Below, piece after piece: positions 27,057 through 34,356 of a stretch of 64,000 nucleotides of DNA. A program made the position numbers and the translations under genes. The DNA comes from Clostridium zeae. GTDB taxonomy: Bacteria > Bacillota > Clostridia > Clostridiales > Clostridiaceae. The stretch is from the NCBI RefSeq assembly GCF_017312485.1, contig NZ_BMBA01000013.1:1-64000 (forward strand), read 5' to 3'. The notes below the pieces were generated by a model. The model was not told the DNA's origin. It did not search any database and saw only the letters and a list, made by a program, of their open reading frames with translations. Within the stretch, counting starts at the first letter, position 1. Each line of letters begins with the position of its first letter.

Positions 27057-27152
27057 GATGTACCACTTCATAGTAAAATTTATTATTTTTAAATTCTCTC
27101 ACCAGAAGCCGTGAGAGTTTTAAAAACAGATTTTGGATTGAAGTGGTACATC
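27057..27152. repeat. Palindrome family, full-length copy (96 bp)
   Basis: GATGTACCACTTCA at 27057 is inverted as TGAAGTGGTACATC ending at 27152. An inner stem pairs TTTTTAAATTCTCTCAC with GTGAGAGTTTTAAAAA, around the centre CAGAAGCC. It lies between the nitroreductase and the thioesterase. Confidence 0.75.
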
Positions 27153-27198
27153 TAAAGTACGTTATTATTTTTAACCTTCATAGGAGGCTTTATGTATC

Positions 27199-27612
27199 CT
27201 ATAATAAACCTTGTATCTTATTCCATATTTCTATATTGTTCTTTTTTAAGTTAATTATTTTAAAGTCCTTATTAACAAATGCATGAACTGTTTTTCCTTT
27301 AGCTAAGGTAATCTTATCTGCATCTCTTATTACTTCATATGAAAATACTACCTTCGCACCATTAAGTTCTTCAACCCAAGTTTTAATTGTGACTTCATCT
27401 TCATACTTAGCTCCAACCATATATCTGCAGTTGCTTTCTACTAAAGGCATCATTATGCCATTACTCTCCATATCACTATAGCTAATTCCTGATTCTTTTA
27501 TGAATTCTGTTCTTCCAACCTCAAACCATGCATAATAGTTAGAATGGTGAACTATTCCCATCTGATCAGTTTCAACATATCTTACCTTAATTTTTGTTTC
27601 GCTTATATTCAT
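27199..27612 (-). CDS. Acyl-CoA thioesterase (4HBT hotdog family, YbgC/FadM-like)
   Basis: A 137-residue single-domain hotdog thioesterase. The catalytic region YVETDQMGIVHHSNYYAWFE places the conserved Asp at residue 16 and HH at 22-23, as in YbgC/4-hydroxybenzoyl-CoA thioesterases; FEVGRTEFIKESGI continues the central helix. It hydrolyses short- or medium-chain acyl-CoA in the cytosol; the natural substrate is not known. Monocistronic between a nitroreductase and a patatin gene; both gaps contain palindrome copies. Confidence 0.88.
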   Translation of the reverse strand: MNISETKIKVRYVETDQMGIVHHSNYYAWFEVGRTEFIKESGISYSDMESNGIMMPLVESNCRYMVGAKYEDEVTIKTWVEELNGAKVVFSYEVIRDADKITLAKGKTVHAFVNKDFKIINLKKNNIEIWNKIQGLL

Positions 27613-27630
27613 ATATATCTCCCTATATAC

Positions 27631-27720
27631 AGATACCCTTATAATTGAATTTATTTTTAAAACTCTGGTCAGAATTCATCAGAGTTTTAAAAATAACTTT
27701 AGATTTAAAGTTATCCATCT
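27631..27720. repeat. Palindrome family, diverged copy
   Basis: The inner arms TTTTTAAAACTCTG and CAGAGTTTTAAAAA are well conserved. The outer arms (AGATACCCTTATAATT and AAAGTTATCCATCT) are diverged. Confidence 0.5.
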
Positions 27721-27746
27721 TCATTAAACTATATAAAAGAATGAAT

Positions 27747-28604
27747 TTATAGCCATGCCTTCAATCTCTCATAATTCTTTTTTGCATCTTCATAACCCAA
27801 ATCATAAAGTCTATACAACTTCTCTGGTCTTTTTTCCAATCTATCAACTTGTAAGTCCTCACTTGGTCTTAATATGAATACATTTCCTTCTTTCTCCATG
27901 TCACCAGCTAAGTCCAAAGTTTCATTATAAACAGCGTGTCTATTTACCATTGCCTTTGATAACCCTTTGTATTTAGAATATACTTTATCTACAACCCACT
28001 TTCTCTTGAAAGCTTCTTTTCTGTATCCATCAGGCCTAGTTAGTATCACCACATGCTTTTTATTGCCATCATTAATAGATTTATTTAATGGAATTGGATC
28101 AGATATTCCTCCATCCAATAGACTATAATTATTGTAGCTTACCACTGGTGCAACAAAAGGCAGGCTACTAGACGCACGTATAATTTTTAGAATTTCATCA
28201 TTGTCTTTAAAACACTGATTTTTTTCCACATAAAATGGCTCTCCAGTTATGCAATCAGTTGCTCCGATTATAAATTTTTGTTCTGAATCAAAAAAAGTAT
28301 CATAATCGAAAGGATCTAACTCATTTGGTATTTTGTTATACACAAAATCTATTCCAAATAAACTTCTCTCTTTTAGCATATTTCTATAACTTAAGTATCT
28401 ATGGTCTTTTACATATCCTATATTAATTCTTTTGTTTCTCTCAAACTGTTTAGAAATATATGATGCTGCATTACATGCGCCTGCCGAAACCCCTATTATG
28501 TATGGGAAGTGTAAAGACTTTTCCAGGAAGAAATCCAGTATACCAGCTGTATATACTCCCCTTAAGCCGCCTCCTTCAAGTACTAATCCTATATCTTTCA
28601 TCAT
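27747..28604 (-). CDS. Patatin-like phospholipase family protein
   Basis: A 285-residue patatin of the YjjU/RssA-like group. It has the oxyanion loop EGGGLRGVYTAGIL (10-23), the nucleophile elbow GVSAG with Ser40, and the catalytic Asp in LLDGGISDPIPL near 160. The C-terminal third, with EKRPEKLYRLYDLGYEDAKKNYE, is typical of this subgroup. It should act as a serine lipid acyl hydrolase in the cytosol. Start is ATG-ATG at 28599-28604, where the second ATG is equally possible. Monocistronic. No signal peptide. Confidence 0.9.
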   Translation of the reverse strand: MMKDIGLVLEGGGLRGVYTAGILDFFLEKSLHFPYIIGVSAGACNAASYISKQFERNKRINIGYVKDHRYLSYRNMLKERSLFGIDFVYNKIPNELDPFDYDTFFDSEQKFIIGATDCITGEPFYVEKNQCFKDNDEILKIIRASSSLPFVAPVVSYNNYSLLDGGISDPIPLNKSINDGNKKHVVILTRPDGYRKEAFKRKWVVDKVYSKYKGLSKAMVNRHAVYNETLDLAGDMEKEGNVFILRPSEDLQVDRLEKRPEKLYRLYDLGYEDAKKNYERLKAWL

Positions 28605-28826
28605 AACACCTTCTAATTTTTATATTTACTTTATTATACTAAATTGTTTCAATTTATAATAGTAAAAATACTTATGTAACCATTTATTTACATAATATAT
28701 ATTTGTAAAACTAAAGTCCATATGCATAAATAATATTAAGTAAGGTATCTATGGTATCTTATGTTGTGTAATAAAGTCTATTATTTCTCCATATATTATC
28801 ATGCCATATACTCCAAGAAGCGAATA
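28605..28826. other. AT-rich gap upstream of the patatin gene
   Basis: It should hold the patatin promoter. I see no gene or structured element here. Confidence 0.4.
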
Positions 28827-28866
28827 AAAAGCTTAGACTAACCCTTTTAAATTAGTCTAAGCTTTT
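28827..28866 (-). terminator. Terminator of the glucosaminidase gene
   Basis: AAAAGCTTAGACTAA / TTAGTCTAAGCTTTT stem, 76 bp past the stop. Confidence 0.85.
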
Positions 28867-28942
28867 CTTAAACTGTATTAATACATTACGTCACATACAC
28901 TTAAGTAGCTTTAGCATTCTATATTTGCATAAATACTTAAAA

Positions 28943-30940
28943 CTAATTAAACTTAGGAATTTCATAATAGAACATTGAATTATTCATTTTACTTATTATT
29001 GATTTCATTATCTGTGATTGCTTATACGCCCAACCTATATCCGTTGCATACTGATGAGCATATAAAGTATTTGGAGATTTATATATAGTAAGCATATCCC
29101 ATCTCATTTTATAGAGAGTATCCTGCTTATAGGTTGTGCTGTTTATATAACTTTGAGATATAAACTTAGCCCCACCAATGATTGCTTTATCAACCGTTGA
29201 CCAGCCTTGCTTATAAGCATTTTCTGAACCCCATAAATTAGGATTTGAATCATAAGCTGCAACTCCATAAACATTATATACCTTAACTGGAGCAGTTACA
29301 TCTATAAGCTTAGAGTTCTCATCACCAAATATCTCATGTACTGCACTAACTGTTATTCCTGTAGCTAAAGCTGAAGTACCATTACCAGTTTCTAATAGTG
29401 AATGAGCAACTAAGTATACTGGATTGATGTTATAAGTCTTTCCTGCTTCAATAAAAGCGGCTCCCTTACCTTGAAGAACTCCTTTACCTGCTAATACATT
29501 GTTTAAATCTTCTACAGTTATCCCATCAACATAATTAAGCTTTAAAAATTGATATATACCATAATCATTAATAAAATTATTTGGGTTTACATAGTATGCT
29601 ACCTGATCTTTTGTGGCATCTATCCAATTACCATTACTCCAAACTTGTGACTTAGTGTATAGCCCCATTTCACTGTTAATAAAGCTTTCTAAACCTAGTT
29701 TTGAGTCTACGTAACTTACTATCCCATATTTTAATATCTCAAAGTCAATCTCTTTCGAGTTATCTAAACTTCTTAATGAGGTTGTATCTTTTATATCAAC
29801 TTTTATCTTATATTTTCCTTCTTTTATCGGAACCCAATTATAGTTATTATCATTAGAATAATCTCTAACTAAAGTCCATTGAATTCCGTCGCTAATCCAA
29901 TATCTATATAATATTGTAGTTCCTCCTACTACTTTAGTAGTAGCAGTTATTGTATTACCAAGTCTTCTTGGTGAAACTAGATTTGTTGATAAATTCTCAA
30001 TCTGAGGTATATTATTCACTACAAAGGTTTTCTCCATGAAATTGTCATAATTACTTGTAGAGCCTTGATATTTAACTTCTACTCTTACTTTATAGGTACC
30101 CTCTGACGTCGGCATCCATATGAACTTACTACTGCTAGAGTAGTCCTTTAAGATAGCCCATCCTGTTCCTTTATCTACCATAAACTTATATAACACATTG
30201 GTTGTACCACCACTTACTGCACTGATTGTAATTGGAGTATTAATTAAAGCAGGCGAGCTTTTATCGAATATAACACTACTTATTGTTGCTATTGGATTTT
30301 TAATCTCGTAACTTTTTTCAATATATGTATCTGGATTCCTTAAGGAATTAGCCTGCTTTATATCTACTCTCACTTTATAATTACCGATTTTAGTAGGACT
30401 CCAATTATATGTTTTATCATAAGTATAATCTCTGAGTACACTCCATGCTTGTCCGTTATATATAGAATACTTATAGAGTACTCCACTTGTTAGATTTGTG
30501 TTAGTAGTAAACTTAACTGTTGTCCCTATATTACTAGGTGAGCTAAAATTTGTAGTAATACTCTGAGCCTTTACTGTGCTGTAAACTTCGTAGTTTATTT
30601 GCTTATATACTGTGGCAATGGATTTATTATATTTGTCTTTTACCTCAACTTTTATCTTGGAAGTAGAAGCTCTATATGGAACCCACTGAGTATCCTTTCT
30701 TGAAGTATAATCTTGAAGAGTATACCACCTTGTTCCGTCATAGATAGAGAATTTATAAAGTAAACTTCCAGAACCAATAGCGCTAGCACTTATCTTAACA
30801 GTCTCTCCTACTTTTACAGTTTGTCTATCTGTGCTCAAACTTTTAATTTGAATAGTTGCAGCTTGAACTTTAACATTATGCAAAACTATGCTTGTCATAA
30901 TCATTACCAAGAAAATATATATTTTCTTTTTAAGCTTCAG
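28943..30940 (-). CDS. Secreted glucosaminidase (GH73-like) with four triple-tyrosine repeats
   Basis: A cell-wall hydrolase. An N-terminal signal peptide is followed by four copies of a roughly 95-residue module, each with LYKxSIYDGxxWxxLxDYxxxxxxxW and then YKVxVxVK (near residues 48, 150, 247 and 344 of the mature frame). The C-terminus (about 470-660) is an N-acetylglucosaminidase domain with AHSLLETGNG, the Glu being catalytic, then YNVYGVAAYDSNP. It should cleave peptidoglycan. The start is unusual: the frame continues upstream of the first TTG (30910) and a CTG at 30938-30940, six bases after AGGGGGG, would give MKLKKKIYIFLVMIMTSIVL, a perfect signal peptide. Confidence 0.82.
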   Translation of the reverse strand: MKLKKKIYIFLVMIMTSIVLHNVKVQAATIQIKSLSTDRQTVKVGETVKISASAIGSGSLLYKFSIYDGTRWYTLQDYTSRKDTQWVPYRASTSKIKVEVKDKYNKSIATVYKQINYEVYSTVKAQSITTNFSSPSNIGTTVKFTTNTNLTSGVLYKYSIYNGQAWSVLRDYTYDKTYNWSPTKIGNYKVRVDIKQANSLRNPDTYIEKSYEIKNPIATISSVIFDKSSPALINTPITISAVSGGTTNVLYKFMVDKGTGWAILKDYSSSSKFIWMPTSEGTYKVRVEVKYQGSTSNYDNFMEKTFVVNNIPQIENLSTNLVSPRRLGNTITATTKVVGGTTILYRYWISDGIQWTLVRDYSNDNNYNWVPIKEGKYKIKVDIKDTTSLRSLDNSKEIDFEILKYGIVSYVDSKLGLESFINSEMGLYTKSQVWSNGNWIDATKDQVAYYVNPNNFINDYGIYQFLKLNYVDGITVEDLNNVLAGKGVLQGKGAAFIEAGKTYNINPVYLVAHSLLETGNGTSALATGITVSAVHEIFGDENSKLIDVTAPVKVYNVYGVAAYDSNPNLWGSENAYKQGWSTVDKAIIGGAKFISQSYINSTTYKQDTLYKMRWDMLTIYKSPNTLYAHQYATDIGWAYKQSQIMKSIISKMNNSMFYYEIPKFN

Positions 30941-31124
30941 AATAATCCCCCCTAATCTTTGGTTTAAAACATCTTAACAAAAACTTATAAAAAGTTTTTA
31001 TATAGAGTTATATGATTTTATTAATATAATCGTTAAAACCTACTTTACTCTGAAGCTTATTTCGTTGATACTTTCTAGTATACTACTGGTAATGAATCCA
31101 CGTATTTCCACATAATTCTATCTT
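30941..31124. other. Upstream region of the glucosaminidase gene
   Basis: AT-rich and gene-free; presumably the promoter. Nothing further recognised. Confidence 0.4.
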
Positions 31125-31165
31125 AAAGAAAAGGACTGTTGCATCTTGCAACAGTCCTTTTCTTT
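31125..31165 (-). terminator. Strong terminator after the small membrane protein
   Basis: AAAGAAAAGGACTGTTGCA pairs perfectly with TGCAACAGTCCTTTTCTTT, a 19-bp stem with a 3-nt loop. It ends the transcript arriving from 31295. Confidence 0.85.
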
Positions 31166-31294
31166 ATACACGATTTATTCTAACTTTCCTAAAACAAAAG
31201 GAAATTTTATTTTCTAATTATTGATTATTTTTTTTAAAACAGTTTTAAATTTTTTAAGTTTAGGTCATAGCTATAATATTACATAAATCCAAAT

Positions 31295-31786
31295 TTAAAA
31301 TTTAAGATACTTAAGAGGACTAACCCCATCTCTTGCTTTAAGAAGATCGCCTCTTACTGCCATCATATAAAATCCTACTGTAAATAGGATTACGAATGGT
31401 CCAAGTAAATTACTTATAAAAACTGCTATTAAAAGTGTATGGTTAGCATAATTATAAACATTCGTAAATGGAATATTAATATGCTTGAATTTATTGTATG
31501 CGAAAAATATTCCGCTAAGAAATAATGCTGCAAAAGCAACTCCTATGGTTGCGTAAAGAACAATCCCAATTAAAGTAGGTATTTCTAGAGTTTTATAATA
31601 TAGTAGAAACACATCAAAATTACCGTAAATAACTGATTTGAAACCTTTCATTATTGTATAAAGTATGAGCCCTGCGATTGAAACAATTAAATCAAATCTT
31701 AATAATTTCCCAAAGGATTCACCTTTTAAAGTATGGTATAAATGAGGTTTAAAGAGACTTATTTTTAATTCATTTAGAAGATTCAA
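31295..31786 (-). CDS. Integral membrane protein downstream of the PTS genes
   Basis: A 163-residue membrane protein with four hydrophobic stretches: about 32-48, 66-86, 88-106 and 125-150. I do not recognise the family. It starts with TTG at 31784-31786, eight bases after AAAGGGG; the frame can be extended to 31804, but without a ribosome site. It follows the PTS IIC gene, separated by a terminator-like hairpin, so it may be co-regulated by read-through or be separately expressed. Function unknown. Confidence 0.6.
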   Translation of the reverse strand: MNLLNELKISLFKPHLYHTLKGESFGKLLRFDLIVSIAGLILYTIMKGFKSVIYGNFDVFLLYYKTLEIPTLIGIVLYATIGVAFAALFLSGIFFAYNKFKHINIPFTNVYNYANHTLLIAVFISNLLGPFVILFTVGFYMMAVRGDLLKARDGVSPLKYLKF

Positions 31787-31828
31787 GATCAAAACCCCTT
31801 TCAAAATTTTTAGTATATTTATATGTAC

Positions 31829-31858
31829 ATAGGTGGTTACAAGTATGTAACCACCTAT
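31829..31858 (-). terminator. Terminator or attenuating hairpin after PTS IIC
   Basis: ATAGGTGGTTAC pairs with GTAACCACCTAT; T-rich flank on the minus strand. Confidence 0.8.
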
Positions 31859-31886
31859 ATTTTATATTATATACTATATTGTGCTT

Positions 31887-33215
31887 TTATACAGTTGCAT
31901 TTTCTGCTGAATTGTAAGCTTTTTCTTCTTCGAAGTATTGCTTATCAACAGTTCTGATGAATGGATAGTAGCAAAGGAATGCTACAGCTAATTCTACTAT
32001 TTGTAGTAATGCTCCTCTAACACCAGCTATTAAGAATCCACCGAATACTGCAGGAGTTGTCCAAGGAATTATAACTCCTGAAGGTCTTGGAACTAATCCA
32101 GTAGAAATTGCTAAATAACAAACTACTGCAAGAATCATTGGTGTTAATATGAATGGTATCATCATTATTGGGTTAAGAACTATTGGAAGACCGAATGTTA
32201 TAGGTTCATTGATGTTGAATAAACCAGGAAGTATTGCAAGTCTACCAAGTTTCTTACATTGTTCTGACTTACAAAGGAATACCATTGTTAAACATAATGC
32301 TAATGTAGAACCAGATCCACCTAATTGTAAGTATATTTCTTGGAATTGTTGTGTAATAACGTGTGGTAATGCACCGCCAGCCTTAAATGCTGTTAAGTTA
32401 TCAGCTGATAATGAAAGCCAGATTGGTGACATAACTGAACCAACAACGTTAGCACCATGAATACCAAATACCCAGAATAATCCTATGAATAGGTTTGCAA
32501 TAAGTGTTGCACCTAAACTATCTCCTAATGAAGTTAATGGAGCTTGAAGTATCTTGTAGATGAATCCATGTACTGTGTTGTATGAAGTAAATGTGAATAA
32601 AAGTCTAACGATATCGAAGCAAGCTATTACCATGAAAGCTGGTATAAGTGCTGAGAACGCTTTAGATACAGTTGGAGGAACTCCTTCTGGCATCTTAATA
32701 ACCCATCCTCTAACGTTTACAAATCTTATTATTTCAGTAGTAAAGATTGCTGTAAACATACCAACGAATAATCCTTTTGATCCAAGCCATTCCATTGGTA
32801 TAACACCAGTTATATCATAAACTACTTTTGAATCTGCAGGAGTAAATGTTGTAGCAAATGGTGTAAGTATAAAGAATGCTACAAGTGCTATTGCACCACT
32901 GCTAATTCCTTCTAATTCATAGTGAAGTGATAAGCTGTTTGCTATACCGTACACTACGAAGATTGTCATTATTGACATTGTTGCATCAAAAGGAATTGTA
33001 AAGAATGTTTTCCAGTTAGCTCCGAAGATGCTAGCCATGAAGTCTAAGAATCCTTGAATTGGGAAGTTTGCCACTAAAAGTGACATTGCACCGATGATCA
33101 GTAATGGCATTGCAAGCATGAAACCATCACGGATTGCTAATAAATATCTGTTACCAGAGATTTTAGCTGCTACGGGCATAAGCTTTTCTTCTAATAAGTC
33201 CATAGGTTTTGACAT
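31887..33215 (-). CDS. PTS lactose/cellobiose-type IIC component
   Basis: A 442-residue membrane component of a lactose/cellobiose-family phosphotransferase system, which transports and phosphorylates a disaccharide using the IIB phosphate. It has about ten membrane segments, with GIHGANVVGSVMSPIWLSL and LGRLAILPGLFNINEPITFGLPIV (the conserved NEP motif, substrate contact) near residues 250-330. The sequence is closer to CelB/ChbC than to LacE. Third gene of the IIA-IIB-IIC operon. No glycosidase or phospho-glycosidase is next to it, so the sugar is uncertain. Confidence 0.9.
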   Translation of the reverse strand: MSKPMDLLEEKLMPVAAKISGNRYLLAIRDGFMLAMPLLIIGAMSLLVANFPIQGFLDFMASIFGANWKTFFTIPFDATMSIMTIFVVYGIANSLSLHYELEGISSGAIALVAFFILTPFATTFTPADSKVVYDITGVIPMEWLGSKGLFVGMFTAIFTTEIIRFVNVRGWVIKMPEGVPPTVSKAFSALIPAFMVIACFDIVRLLFTFTSYNTVHGFIYKILQAPLTSLGDSLGATLIANLFIGLFWVFGIHGANVVGSVMSPIWLSLSADNLTAFKAGGALPHVITQQFQEIYLQLGGSGSTLALCLTMVFLCKSEQCKKLGRLAILPGLFNINEPITFGLPIVLNPIMMIPFILTPMILAVVCYLAISTGLVPRPSGVIIPWTTPAVFGGFLIAGVRGALLQIVELAVAFLCYYPFIRTVDKQYFEEEKAYNSAENATV

Positions 33216-33277
33216 AATTTTTATCTCCTTTCAAATTTAAAAAATATATAATGAAAAAATTTCAAGCTATTTAATAA

Positions 33278-33586
33278 TTATTTCTTTATAAGTGCTATTG
33301 CTTTTTCTAGAACCTTTTGACCATTCATCATACCATAGTCTTGAGGAGCTATTACATCTATTGGAACATTATGCTCATCGCATATTTTCTTAGCTCTTGC
33401 AAGAGCAAATCTTATTTGAGGTCCTAACAAAACTACATCAGCTTCTGGAACATACTTATTCATTTGAGCTTCAGAGTAAGCATTAATCTTAGCTTCTATA
33501 CCTTGAGCTTTTGCTGCTGCCTCCATTTTAGTAACTAATAAACTTGTTGACATACCTGCTGAACAAAATAAAACGATATTGTACAT
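33278..33586 (-). CDS. PTS lactose/cellobiose-type IIB component
   Basis: A 102-residue cytosolic phosphocarrier. The N-terminal MYNIVLFCSAGMSTSLLV places the phosphorylated cysteine at C8 in the CSAGMST loop that defines the cellobiose/lactose IIB family. It takes the phosphate from IIA and passes it to the sugar on IIC. 62 bp before IIC and about 107 bp after IIA. Confidence 0.93.
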   Translation of the reverse strand: MYNIVLFCSAGMSTSLLVTKMEAAAKAQGIEAKINAYSEAQMNKYVPEADVVLLGPQIRFALARAKKICDEHNVPIDVIAPQDYGMMNGQKVLEKAIALIKK

Positions 33587-33693
33587 AATAAATTCCTCCT
33601 AATAAATTAAGTTTTTTATTTCAATCTGAATATTTAATGTTTAATTTTTATATATAGTTCTCTCTAAAACAAACCCTTATTTATTTTATGTTT

Positions 33694-34026
33694 TTATTGT
33701 TGTGCTGCCTTTTCAAGTAATGGTTGCATTTGTCTTCTTAGCTCAATGATTTGAAGTATAAGATTTTTTTCTGTTATAGCAGTCATTAGATGATCTTGAC
33801 TGTGAACAAATAATGCTGTTATTTCAATTTTTTCTCCTTGAGCTTCCTTGTGTAAAAGTGAAGTTTGTGAATCATGAGCGCGTCCTATTGCTTCGTCTGC
33901 AAGTTCTATCGAGGAAGAGGCTCCTTGAAAATCTCCACTATTTGCTTTCTCTAGTGCTTCATGAGCGTAAGCTCTAGCATCACCAGCGTTGATGATAATA
34001 CCCATTATAATTTCTTCCATATTCAT
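33694..34026 (-). CDS. PTS lactose/cellobiose-type IIA component
   Basis: A 110-residue trimeric IIA. It has the helical pattern of the family, with the phospho-His motif HSQDHLM: H75 is the expected phosphorylation site and H79 its partner. I use ATG 34024-34026, seven bases after GGGGGA. A frame reaching 34116 runs through the sigma-54 promoter and cannot be the true start. First gene of the operon, starting about 50 nt after the predicted transcription start. Confidence 0.9.
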   Translation of the reverse strand: MNMEEIIMGIIINAGDARAYAHEALEKANSGDFQGASSSIELADEAIGRAHDSQTSLLHKEAQGEKIEITALFVHSQDHLMTAITEKNLILQIIELRRQMQPLLEKAAQQ

Positions 34027-34085
34027 CGTCCTGTCCCCCTTTAGGTGAGTAAGTTGTTTTATTTTTTTCTTATGCCATATACTAT

Positions 34086-34101
34086 AGCAAGACTCGTGCC
34101 A
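34086..34101 (-). promoter_or_regulatory. Sigma-54 (-24/-12) promoter of the PTS operon
   Basis: On the minus strand, TGGCACGAGTCTTGCT: an exact match to the TGGCAC-N5-TTGCW consensus. It stands 60 bp before the IIA start, and the divergent gene encodes a sigma-54 activator with a GAYTGA loop. Confidence 0.93.
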
Positions 34102-34148
34102 AAACTCTAAAAACACCTAAGCAAAAGGATTTCAGTAAATGTTTACAT

Positions 34149-34257
34149 TGTGTTTTGGTTAAAATCATTAGTGTTTCGTATAAAAAACAGTAGTGTTTTG
34201 ATAATAAATACAGTGTTTTTTTTTGTAAAAATAGTGTTTCTTAAAAAATACACTAAT
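34149..34257 (-). promoter_or_regulatory. Phased repeat array, probable LevR upstream activating sites
   Basis: The plus strand carries TGTGTTTTGG (34149), TAGTGTTTCG (34169), TAGTGTTTTG (34191), CAGTGTTTTT (34211) and TAGTGTTTCT (34232). The spacing of 20-22 bp, two helical turns, puts all copies on one face. An inverted copy, ATACACTAAT, is at 34248. They lie 48-170 bp upstream of the sigma-54 promoter, where an enhancer-binding protein should bind. Confidence 0.7.
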
Positions 34258-34356
34258 AAAATTAATTGTATTTACTTTTCTTATAAAAATGTTTTAATAT
34301 ATACTTAATTACTATTATGTATATAATTGAGATTATATGTAGGAGGGAGATGAAAT

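Noticed and set aside
33694-34116. Longer IIA protein starting at 34116
   Set aside because: The extra 30 codons run across the sigma-54 promoter, so they cannot be in the message.
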